The notes beneath the pieces are model-generated. The model had not been told where the DNA came from, ran no database searches, and saw nothing but the letters and a program-made list of their open reading frames with translations. This document shows, piece after piece, positions 53,310 through 62,195 of a stretch of 64,000 nt of DNA. The position numbers and the translations under genes were made by a program. Each line of letters opens with the position of its first letter. Positions within the stretch are counted from its first letter, which is position 1. Source of the stretch: an uncultured Flaviramulus sp. (GTDB taxonomy: Bacteria; Bacteroidota; Bacteroidia; Flavobacteriales; Flavobacteriaceae); NCBI GenBank assembly GCA_947501105.1, contig CANMUP010000005.1, positions 186,001 to 250,000 on the forward strand, read 5' to 3'.

Positions 53310-56222
53310 TTACTTTTTCAATATGAGCTTATAGGTATCAATGGCATTCATGCCTATATTAATGCTAATTTCCTTACCTGTTTGGGCTTCAATGGTTTTT
53401 TCCTCCTTTTCTATCAAATTGACCTTAATCAACTCCTTGCATTCTTCCGGTAGTTTTATTGTTACCTGTTTATCCTTTCCTTCCATTTCTACCAAACGCA
53501 TTATAATACCATTACCATCTTCACTCCTTTTAATAGTACTTATACGCACCATGGAATCGGACACTTCAAAAAACTCTGTGTTTTCTCCTAATATTCCTTT
53601 AGTATTAGGATTTTGCTTTAAAACAGTCCACAATTTATGATTGGAAGCGTTTCCAAATTGGTAAGGTATACTTTCACTTGGATTATGCGATGTCATTGAA
53701 AACTGAAAATGGTGGTCTCCTGTTTGATGGTACCAGTTCCCTTCTCCATGACAACTTTTATGCGATGACAAAAGAATTCCCTGTAATACAGAATAATCTA
53801 CTGCTTCGCGAGTGGGATCAATCCAGTCTGCCAAAGCAACATCTGTAGCAAGTGTCACGCCAAATGTTTCATTCTCCGAACTAATAAAATTCATCACTTC
53901 CCTAGGGTGAATGGCATCAGGTTTTTGATCGTATGTGCCACCCCAGGCCCATCCCATAGGAGCTTCCTTCATCTCGGTTTTACCAACTTCAGCTATAGCC
54001 AAGGGTACTTCATATTTAATCCTTGCATCTTTCATATTTATAGGGAGTGCAAAACGGAATTCACGGTTATGGGTACCATCCCAATTCAATAAATCGATAA
54101 AAAAGTCGATCTTCTTTTCTTGATGAAAAACTCGTATCTTTTGAATCACTTCAGTATGTTGAAATTTGGTTTTTGTTTCATATTCCGTGAAAACGTTACC
54201 GTCTTCGACAATACTCCAATTTGAAGGATTGGCGCTCGTTATTTCATAAGTCGCATTATATGAATTTCCATTGGGGTCAAATACACCATTCATTTTAGGC
54301 TCCGTCATTTGCGTAAATTCACCAGCGCCATTACCATCGTATTCCAGCATCATCACATCGCCACCAGAGAACTTTGTTGTATTCAAAACTTCTTTGTTTA
54401 AAACGTGGTCATATAAATATGTAATTCCTCCGTTACCAAGATGCATCGTGTAATACGCATTGGACAACATATTTGGTGCTATTTTTTTATTGACTCCCGA
54501 ACTATTGGCAGCTCCACGCTTTAAATAGAATGTTTTATATCCAATGGAAGGAATATCCGAAGCATAAAAGTGTAATTTGTTTTTATCCAATGTACTAGCC
54601 TGTGATGGCACCATTTTTCCATTATTATCTACAACATGGTATTTGTTTGCATTCTCTATAGTAACGGATGCCAATCCACTTCGTTTCCACGAAAGATCAT
54701 TATATACCACTATGGCATTTTTCTTATTGGTCTTGATATTTTCAGAAATACCTTTCAGGGATTTTCCAATCAGCCTGTCCGATTCATTTGCCGCAAACTC
54801 CAACTTCGCCCTAAAAATACTATCAGTTATATGTCCATTTTTACCTCCCCAACCATGATCTGGGTATATAGACTCTTCAAAAGCCTTAGATAAATCATCT
54901 TTTGGATAATTTGCAAAACTATTGTCTAATATAGACTGCACTGTTCCAAAAATTTCTGCAGACGGAAGCAGTCTACCAGATTTTCTTGATGCTGTAATAG
55001 CTTTATGATGACCAGGTCCATGAATATATGCCCAAATATTGGGACGATCACCTTCAAGATTATCAAAGTTAGCGTTTGGATTTCTTACATCAGACAGAAA
55101 ATCTGCCACAGTCGAATGCCTTAAAGTTGGAATTTTAGCTCCTGTCTTGGAAATGATGGTATTCCATTCCTTAACAAGCTTACCATAATCTGTTGGACCA
55201 GAAGCATCGTTACTAATTACAATAGCAAAATGTGGTGAGAGCTTGCGTTCCCTATAATAATCACTCCAAATTTCAACCCTGTTCTGAATTTTATGCATGG
55301 CTTCAATGGCATCCTCATCAAAAAGCCTATAAAACATAGCTGCCCAACCATAATTGCCCGGTGAATATGTAAGTACTGAAGAACCATCTGGTGAATGCCA
55401 ATCGAAAAAGCCTTCTTTCATTCTAGAAACAAATAGGTTTTTGACCCCTGATTTTGCTAATATCTGTGGAAATTGCAATGTTCTCCCGGGAACATCGGTA
55501 TTAAAGGCTGTTTCCTCATTGATCCCATCAAAGTTGTTTTTAATCCATAATTTACCAAAATACATTTCCCTGATCAATTGTTCCCCTGTTTGCATTCCTT
55601 CATAAGGCTGATTGTAAGTGGCCCCCCAAGTAAACCTTCCCTCACGATAGCGTTCTATTACTTCTTCCTTTCGTTCCGGTTGATCCTCAATAAACTCTTT
55701 GAGGTTTAAGGCTTGTTCCATGCCGAAATAATAATGCTCATCTGTCTTCATAATATCAAGAGCTGGTGCGATGATATCATTTATTCGTTCATGTCGGCAA
55801 TATTCTGGGGTATCCATCCATGCTATATCCTGATGTGAAGACGCAATAATATGAAAGGTTCCTTCTTTAAAATAATCCCAATCTGAAGTAACCAAAGGCG
55901 TAAATAATTGCTCCTTGTTAGCGTCCCTTTTTTTGCCAACAAACTTTATAATCCCAGCTTCACCTATAACCGGTAACCAAACCTTAGCCTTTCCGCCTTC
56001 AACTTCTATTTGAAACGTTCGACCATCCTGAAAAACTACTTTTTCATAACTGTCTTTAGAATCTATATCTAAAGTTCCTTTAACTAAAATATTAGTTCCT
56101 ATGTATTCATACTTATAAGGTTTCTCATATTCAATTGAAACGGTAGCCTTGTTTGATGAATTTTGAGAAAACCCAAATCCCATTATCAATACAAAAAAAA
56201 TAGTGCAAATATTATATTTCAT
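53310..56222 (-). CDS. GH38-family alpha-mannosidase-like hydrolase
   Basis: About 970 residues. ATG 56222 places the signal peptide (MKYNICTIFFVLIMGFGFSQ) at the start; an ATG 30 bp upstream is less likely. The GH38 N-terminal barrel has zinc ligands His130 and Asp132 in ASSHQDIAW and the nucleophile Asp243 in FNTDVPGRT. The GH38 middle helical and large C-terminal beta-domains follow (GAGEFTQMTEP; WGGTYDQKPDA). Retaining, zinc-dependent alpha-mannosidase activity is the family's known reaction, but secreted Bacteroidota members of this branch are uncharacterised. Confidence 0.87.
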   Translation of the reverse strand: MKYNICTIFFVLIMGFGFSQNSSNKATVSIEYEKPYKYEYIGTNILVKGTLDIDSKDSYEKVVFQDGRTFQIEVEGGKAKVWLPVIGEAGIIKFVGKKRDANKEQLFTPLVTSDWDYFKEGTFHIIASSHQDIAWMDTPEYCRHERINDIIAPALDIMKTDEHYYFGMEQALNLKEFIEDQPERKEEVIERYREGRFTWGATYNQPYEGMQTGEQLIREMYFGKLWIKNNFDGINEETAFNTDVPGRTLQFPQILAKSGVKNLFVSRMKEGFFDWHSPDGSSVLTYSPGNYGWAAMFYRLFDEDAIEAMHKIQNRVEIWSDYYRERKLSPHFAIVISNDASGPTDYGKLVKEWNTIISKTGAKIPTLRHSTVADFLSDVRNPNANFDNLEGDRPNIWAYIHGPGHHKAITASRKSGRLLPSAEIFGTVQSILDNSFANYPKDDLSKAFEESIYPDHGWGGKNGHITDSIFRAKLEFAANESDRLIGKSLKGISENIKTNKKNAIVVYNDLSWKRSGLASVTIENANKYHVVDNNGKMVPSQASTLDKNKLHFYASDIPSIGYKTFYLKRGAANSSGVNKKIAPNMLSNAYYTMHLGNGGITYLYDHVLNKEVLNTTKFSGGDVMMLEYDGNGAGEFTQMTEPKMNGVFDPNGNSYNATYEITSANPSNWSIVEDGNVFTEYETKTKFQHTEVIQKIRVFHQEKKIDFFIDLLNWDGTHNREFRFALPINMKDARIKYEVPLAIAEVGKTEMKEAPMGWAWGGTYDQKPDAIHPREVMNFISSENETFGVTLATDVALADWIDPTREAVDYSVLQGILLSSHKSCHGEGNWYHQTGDHHFQFSMTSHNPSESIPYQFGNASNHKLWTVLKQNPNTKGILGENTEFFEVSDSMVRISTIKRSEDGNGIIMRLVEMEGKDKQVTIKLPEECKELIKVNLIEKEEKTIEAQTGKEISINIGMNAIDTYKLILKK

Positions 56223-56292
56223 GATTAAATTATTTTTACTTATTGAACTCATCTTGATCTTTTATAAAACTATTATTTGATTCTTTATTAAT

Positions 56293-59200
56293 TCACCAAA
56301 CTATTTTAAGCGTTATAAAATCAGTTGGTGGCACTGCTATAGCATCTTTAACCACTTCCCCTAAACTATCATCCTTCATATTGTATTTATAAACCCCTAA
56401 TGGTAGTTTACTTTTCCAGTTTAAACGAACATTCTCTATATGGTTTGATAAAGAGCGTAGTCTTATTAGGGCCGATTTGCCATCTTTACTGGTTTTAAAA
56501 ACTGTAGCAAACACTAAAGGATTGCCCTCAATTTCTAAAATTTGTGCTAAATCAAAATCTTCTGTAATCGTTGTTGCTATTAAAGGCTGAAACTGCTCAT
56601 TTCCAAAATGATTTGCCTTGGCAATGTCACTTTTTGTATTATATGGAAGTATTGCATATTTAAAACTGTGTATTCCTTCCTGACTTAACTGGAAATTGGT
56701 ATGCCAATGATTATTCATAGCCCATGAATATATAGTCCCATTAGGATTTAGTTTATCTACCCATTGCTTAGATTCAAAAGCAGAGCCTATTATATTTGCT
56801 CTAATATCACCGACCTCAAATACTGGCACGTCTAAAGACGTCCACGCGATACTCTTATCCCCTTCTGAAACATCTACCCAGCGTCTGGCTGTTATCCAAT
56901 TCCTATTAGCGCCTAATAACTGTTCCTTTTCAATTTCCATTTTACCCCATGGTATGTCTACAATTATTTCCGGATCTTCCATATTAAAAGCAAAACCAAA
57001 GTGTACACCTTCCTTATCGGTAGTTCTTATCTTATCTACTATATTGTTAATTTCTATATGTGCCTCATTCTTATAAAGTGAAACCTCCCTTACTAGCTTG
57101 TGCACTCCTTCCGCTGAAGATTCTATAACAATTTTAGTCATCAAAGGACCATTTTCTTTTATAAAATACTTGTTGTTCCTTGTTCCAAATGCCTTATCTG
57201 GATTATCATCTTTTTTTAAATAATGGTAACTGTTAACCGAAAAATTTTCACCTTGCTTTACAAACTCTTCGCCTTCTCTTATTATACTGGATATGTCTCC
57301 TGTTTTTTTGTCAATAGTAACCTTTACAATACCATTGTCTAAAACATTGTCGTTACCTAGGGTAGCTTTTATCTTTTCTTTCTTGTTTGTTAAACGATAT
57401 TTTTTGCTGCCATATGCCTTAATCTCATCAACATAAAACAACAGTTCGCCTGTTGATAATTTTTGTGACAACACCTGCCCCCCCTTCTCATCAATAACAG
57501 CGTTATAATCTTCACTTTGTGCTTTCGATAATTTTACTACCCCAGACCGATTCCATGACAACGTATTGAACACTCCTAAAATTTCGCTATTTTCTTTCTC
57601 AACGGCAGTTAAAGCCTGAGATATAAGTTCATGGCTCATTGCCTTTGATTTCTCAAAATGATCAAACTTTACTTGTAAAATATTATCCGATAAAGGTTGT
57701 TGGTCTGGAACCATGTAGCACCAAGTATGTTCAGTTCCTAAAATAACATTTCTCCATGCTTCGTCGAATTTATCCCTATCAACGGGTTTATTGGAGTTTA
57801 GCATGGTCCATAATGTTTCTGCTTGCAATAAACGTTCTTTTGTTTGTCTATTTGTAGCCGTTTGCTTTGCTGCAGTACCTAGACCATCTGTCCAATATTC
57901 AGTGAAATCTCCCTTAAACGTAGGCAGTTGGTCTCCATACTTTTCCTCAAATGCCTTTAAAATATCTGTGGCTCCGGCAATAACTAATTTAGGGTAAGCA
58001 TACTCTTCGTTCCAACTTTTAACCGCTTCCGGCAAATCAGCATCAATGGGCGTATTATCTGCCATCGCCCAGGACATCACAAAAATGTCATAAGGATAAT
58101 AATCAGACACCTCTAATTGAGGCAGTATTTTATTGATATATGGCTCTATAAAGTTCTCTCTTGGATTATCGGTCTTAACAATCTCCAAGAGCTTCGATGG
58201 ATCTGTTTGACCAGCCATTGATGGCCAATAATCCTTCCCTTTTATTAGTGCTCCAGGATTATAGCTCCCTGCTTGTAGGAAAAGCATCTTGTTTTTTCCA
58301 TTGGCATCTGCCCACCAAAATGGTTTAAAACTATGCTTAGTAGAACGTCCAACTCTATCATATCCATTATTAAATGAAAGGCAATATTTTATCCCTAATT
58401 TTGAGGCCACGGGAACTATACCCCAGGTCATTCCAGGAACGTCCACCTGAACGAATGTCTCTATTGGCTTTCCAGTAAGTTTTTCATATTTTTTACTAAA
58501 CTTAAAAAACTCAATGAGCTCTTCTCCGTTGGTGTCTGTTGTTAACAGATTTGCATAACCTGCATCCAACCTTAGATAGCCTTTTTGGATACCTTCTACT
58601 ATCCTATTCTTTTCTTCTGCCGAGGCCTTATTGAAGTACCTTTCAATCGGCCAAAGTCCTTCTGGATTCCATAAATACTTAGCCCCTTCTGGATAATGAG
58701 CTGTTTTTTCACCTAACTTAACGCCGTTTACCAAATTACGTGTATGGATTATTTCACAATTCGCTTGTGTATTAGTATATCCAATATCAATGTGTGAATG
58801 TGGATACAAATAAACCGTCCATAACCTTTTTTTAGGAACGACTATCCTTTTTGTAATGGTTTGAAACTTGGTTTTAATATGAATATCAATACTCGCATCA
58901 TTACCAATAGAAACCCCTTCTGGAAGCAACAAGGGATATGTATCTTCTCCAGGCACTACATTTAAAACGGTTATTGATTTCCTTTTTTCAGAGGTGAAAG
59001 TTACTTGTATGTCTCCGTTATACGTATTATTATTAAAAACTAATTTCACTTCCCTACCTATACTTCCTTTTTTATGGTATTTAAAATAGGGGTGCACTAT
59101 AAAGGTAATACTGTCGTTTATAGCTGTTGTTAATCTTTTGTCTTCAGGCATATTGAAAAAATCTGTATATACCTTACCAGTAAGATTGTTCTCGACATCA

Positions 59201-59313
59201 TCTTCAGGGTTTGCCGTATTATTTTCTTTCTTTACCTCTTTGTTATGCACACAGGAAATACTTAGTAATATTCCATATAAAGCTAACACGACCAAACTTC
59301 TCTTAAACTTCAT
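56293..59313 (-). CDS. Second GH38-family hydrolase, lipoprotein
   Basis: 1006 residues with lipobox Cys21 (LSISC). The N-terminal beta-domain of about 160 residues precedes the GH38 barrel: zinc ligands His174/Asp176 in YPHSHIDIGYT and the nucleophile Asp291 in VQVDVPGMTWG. FWWADANGK and EHTWCYMVPDQQP are further family blocks; the C-terminal beta-domains end in TDFITLKIVW. It is not a duplicate of the neighbour: the two share only family motifs, so they probably cut different linkages or positions of one glycan. It lies upstream of the first GH38 in the same operon. Confidence 0.87.
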   Translation of the reverse strand: MKFKRSLVVLALYGILLSISCVHNKEVKKENNTANPEDDVENNLTGKVYTDFFNMPEDKRLTTAINDSITFIVHPYFKYHKKGSIGREVKLVFNNNTYNGDIQVTFTSEKRKSITVLNVVPGEDTYPLLLPEGVSIGNDASIDIHIKTKFQTITKRIVVPKKRLWTVYLYPHSHIDIGYTNTQANCEIIHTRNLVNGVKLGEKTAHYPEGAKYLWNPEGLWPIERYFNKASAEEKNRIVEGIQKGYLRLDAGYANLLTTDTNGEELIEFFKFSKKYEKLTGKPIETFVQVDVPGMTWGIVPVASKLGIKYCLSFNNGYDRVGRSTKHSFKPFWWADANGKNKMLFLQAGSYNPGALIKGKDYWPSMAGQTDPSKLLEIVKTDNPRENFIEPYINKILPQLEVSDYYPYDIFVMSWAMADNTPIDADLPEAVKSWNEEYAYPKLVIAGATDILKAFEEKYGDQLPTFKGDFTEYWTDGLGTAAKQTATNRQTKERLLQAETLWTMLNSNKPVDRDKFDEAWRNVILGTEHTWCYMVPDQQPLSDNILQVKFDHFEKSKAMSHELISQALTAVEKENSEILGVFNTLSWNRSGVVKLSKAQSEDYNAVIDEKGGQVLSQKLSTGELLFYVDEIKAYGSKKYRLTNKKEKIKATLGNDNVLDNGIVKVTIDKKTGDISSIIREGEEFVKQGENFSVNSYHYLKKDDNPDKAFGTRNNKYFIKENGPLMTKIVIESSAEGVHKLVREVSLYKNEAHIEINNIVDKIRTTDKEGVHFGFAFNMEDPEIIVDIPWGKMEIEKEQLLGANRNWITARRWVDVSEGDKSIAWTSLDVPVFEVGDIRANIIGSAFESKQWVDKLNPNGTIYSWAMNNHWHTNFQLSQEGIHSFKYAILPYNTKSDIAKANHFGNEQFQPLIATTITEDFDLAQILEIEGNPLVFATVFKTSKDGKSALIRLRSLSNHIENVRLNWKSKLPLGVYKYNMKDDSLGEVVKDAIAVPPTDFITLKIVW

Positions 59314-59596
59314 TACTTTTTAATTTTTTCTTTTTAAGAATCTCTATCTTATTCTGACTTAAAACACCTTGCCAATTACTCTATCCAACGTATTAGCCAT
59401 AAACAGTTTATTAGACTATATACATCCAAACCATAGTATGAATATTCTTTTCATTAATCGCGTGCACGTTGATCTCTTTTAGACAACCTAACCCTTGTTC
59501 TAGTTGAATAGAGGGATTTCCCATGTATAAAACAGGTATAAGAAACCCCCTTATCAACTAAAAAACTAACTCAAAAACTTATTTTTATAAATACTA
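59314..59596. other. 283-bp gap between mannonate dehydratase and GH38 genes
   Basis: No gene is visible. It is AT-rich, with one GC-rich spot (CGCGTGCACG near 59459-59468) that could be a regulator site. The gap length suggests a separate promoter for the GH38 unit. Confidence 0.35.
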
Positions 59597-60661
59597 TTAA
59601 TCATTCAATAATTTTATGGCCGCTTTCATATATCCCATGGCATAAGCCATTCCCGCATACCAGGATGCATCACAGGTCATTTGAGGAGTATGATCTGGAA
59701 TCAACACTCCTTCAAAATTGTTCTTCTTTAAAATTCTCAATATCCTGAACATGTCAATATCCCCTTCATCAACAAAAACTTCTTTGTAGTGAGGTACTTT
59801 ACCTACTATATTCCTAAAATGGATATAGCTAATCTTATCTTTTTTACTATAGGTTTCTGTTGCTTCATAGACATCTCCTTCTGTCATTTCGGCAATAGAA
59901 CCTAAGCAAAACTCAAGATTATTAGATGGGCTGGGTTTCAAATCAATCAACCGTTGATACATCTTTGGTTGATAAACCAATCTAGGAGTATTGCGGACAT
60001 AAGGCATTGGTGGATCATCGGGATGGGCCGCTAATTTCACACCTGCCTCTTCGGCTACTGGTAATAATTCATCCAAAAAATATTGAAGCCTTCCCCAAAG
60101 CTCGTCATGACTTATCCTTGGTAAAGTCCCCTCAGACGCATTATCATCGTACACCATATTCCAAACCATCCCGTTAGGTATTGGCGTTTCATCCACAGTT
60201 CCATTCATGCCTACAGAAACAGCATTGCCTCTTGCATAAGGGCCAATATCCCTTGAAGACACACCGGCTAGTGAAAAGTTATATCCGAAAACAGGAATTC
60301 CTGCTTCTCCTACATTTCTAATCAACTGCTTGAGGTTTTCAATCTGTTCTTTCTTTTTCTGCCCGTCCAAAAGTATATCATGCCAATGTGCAGGATCGAA
60401 GTTCTCAATAGCCTCCAATTCAAGACCATTGTCATTGATCTCTTTTTTAATGGAACGTAACAGATCCAAGCTCCAAATTTCATTTGGATCACCAGCCTTG
60501 CCCCAACCATCGGTTCCGCCTATGGGTTGATCTGCCTCATCTTTATTATGTCCAAAATAATCTACCAGATGGATTACCAAATGCGTTGCACCACATTGCT
60601 TAGCAAACTTATAGTGATCTTCATTTAGCATATGCCTGTATAATCCAAATCCTAATTTCAT
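59597..60661 (-). CDS. uxuA: Mannonate dehydratase
   Basis: 354 residues, cytosolic. UxuA-family blocks: DYFGHNKDEADQPIGGTDGW near 35-55, GYNFSLAGVSSRD, MVWNMVYDD, KLAAHPDDPPMPYVR, NLEFCLGSIAEM and GVLIPDHTPQMTCDA. The His/Cys/Asp residues correspond to the metal site of the family. It dehydrates D-mannonate to 2-keto-3-deoxygluconate, the substrate of the KDG kinase at 44035-45081. It is encoded just downstream of the SusD gene, tying the PUL to uronate breakdown. Confidence 0.92.
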   Translation of the reverse strand: MKLGFGLYRHMLNEDHYKFAKQCGATHLVIHLVDYFGHNKDEADQPIGGTDGWGKAGDPNEIWSLDLLRSIKKEINDNGLELEAIENFDPAHWHDILLDGQKKKEQIENLKQLIRNVGEAGIPVFGYNFSLAGVSSRDIGPYARGNAVSVGMNGTVDETPIPNGMVWNMVYDDNASEGTLPRISHDELWGRLQYFLDELLPVAEEAGVKLAAHPDDPPMPYVRNTPRLVYQPKMYQRLIDLKPSPSNNLEFCLGSIAEMTEGDVYEATETYSKKDKISYIHFRNIVGKVPHYKEVFVDEGDIDMFRILRILKKNNFEGVLIPDHTPQMTCDASWYAGMAYAMGYMKAAIKLLND

Positions 60662-60721
60662 ATGTATTTCTAAATTATTGTTGATTAAACCAAAATAACT
60701 CTACCTTAAATAAAATTAAAA

Positions 60722-62188
60722 TTACAAATTAGGATTAAGTACTTTTTCATTTTGCGGAATAGGGAAATATCGATTGCTTTCGGCCAAAGTTTTCCCATTG
60801 GGCAAGGTATATCCAATAAAATTCTCGAATCCCGTCCCATTGTATACTTTTTGGGTTCGTCGTTGGTCAAACCAAATGAGTCCTGCTTCCGCTGGAAACT
60901 CAAGGAAACGTTGTTTCCAAACTTCTTCTCTAAATTGACCCTGAGAAAGTCCAGAAACCTCTGGTAATCCAGCTCTTAACCTAACCATATTCAAGGCCAA
61001 ATAGGCCAAAGCATCAGACGAACCTGTCTCGTTTTGAGCTTCTGCATAAGTCAAGAGTACATCGGCATAACGTATTAAGGGTACATCCTTACTAGAAATT
61101 CCATTTTCTGTCCTAAATGCATCGTAAAAATATTTGTAAACAGAGTTATTAAAAGTAAAACCATCTAATTCATCAAAAAAGAACCCTTGATTTTGCCCTC
61201 TTAAATCTGATGCATCGTAAAGGTTGATATAATCAGATTCAGGCTCCATCCCCCCAAAGTGCAAGCTTTGATTGGTTATTGCTTCACCTCCGAGTGGAGT
61301 GAAATATGTTGAGATCGAGGACACAATTGACGCCCCATCGTATTGAACCATAAAAATATGCTCTTCGGTATTGTCAAAAGCAGGATTACTTAACTTATCA
61401 AACCAAGTTGAAGAACCATCTGTTAGAAATAAACTGTACCAATCGGCATCAATTACCTCTTTGGCTTTATCTCTTGCTAAAACGTACTTATCCGTTTGTA
61501 AAAGTGGGTCTCCTGCCATAGTTAAATACACTTTGGCTAATAATGATTTAACAGCCCCTTTACTTACTCGACCACTTGTACCTGTATTAGGCAATCCTGC
61601 GTTTTCTGCTATTAACAGATCGGGAACGATTACTGTTTCGTACACCTCCTGTACACTGGACTTTGATAGTAGTCCATCCTCAGGAGAGGTTGAAGGAACT
61701 AAATTAAGAGGGACTTCTCCGAATATTTGTACCAGTTGAAAGTAATAATATGCTCTTAAAAAGTGTGCTTCACCCAACAACGCATCAGCAATAGTAGCTG
61801 TTAATTCTGGGTCATTAATGTTTGGAATAGAGGCAATCGCTATATTAGCTGCTTCTATACCACCATAATATGAAGTCCACAAATTCTCAGCACTCGCACT
61901 GCTAGAACTATAACTTAGCACATAAGCATCCTCTAAATCAGTATCTTGAGTTCCTACAGCAGGTTTTAATGTTCCTGTACTAACTTCCAAAATTGAAAAA
62001 GCCATTTTTGCAAAACCTGTCTTATCATATGGGAACCTTAAAAAAGCATAAATTCCATTAACAGACTCTTGAGCATCAAATAATGTGGTTCCCTCAGTTG
62101 TTTTTTCTGATCTTGGAGTCTCATCTAAGAAATCCTCACAAGAAAAAACGAAACAACAAACAACAATTAATATTATATATTTTTTCAT
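60722..62188 (-). CDS. SusD/RagB-family lipoprotein (PUL 2)
   Basis: 488 residues, lipobox Cys17 (CCFVFSC). SusD layout: DETPRSEKTT start, ALLGEAHFLRAYYYFQLVQIFGEVPL TPR-like region, DVPLIRYADVLLTYAEAQNE and a C-terminal block WKQRFLEFPAEAGLIWFDQRR ending YFPIPQNEKVLNPNL. It binds glycan at the outer surface and caps the SusC encoded 7 bp upstream. It shares little beyond family motifs with the PUL 1 SusD, so a different ligand is expected. Confidence 0.95.
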   Translation of the reverse strand: MKKYIILIVVCCFVFSCEDFLDETPRSEKTTEGTTLFDAQESVNGIYAFLRFPYDKTGFAKMAFSILEVSTGTLKPAVGTQDTDLEDAYVLSYSSSSASAENLWTSYYGGIEAANIAIASIPNINDPELTATIADALLGEAHFLRAYYYFQLVQIFGEVPLNLVPSTSPEDGLLSKSSVQEVYETVIVPDLLIAENAGLPNTGTSGRVSKGAVKSLLAKVYLTMAGDPLLQTDKYVLARDKAKEVIDADWYSLFLTDGSSTWFDKLSNPAFDNTEEHIFMVQYDGASIVSSISTYFTPLGGEAITNQSLHFGGMEPESDYINLYDASDLRGQNQGFFFDELDGFTFNNSVYKYFYDAFRTENGISSKDVPLIRYADVLLTYAEAQNETGSSDALAYLALNMVRLRAGLPEVSGLSQGQFREEVWKQRFLEFPAEAGLIWFDQRRTQKVYNGTGFENFIGYTLPNGKTLAESNRYFPIPQNEKVLNPNL

Positions 62189-62195
62189 AATCTTA

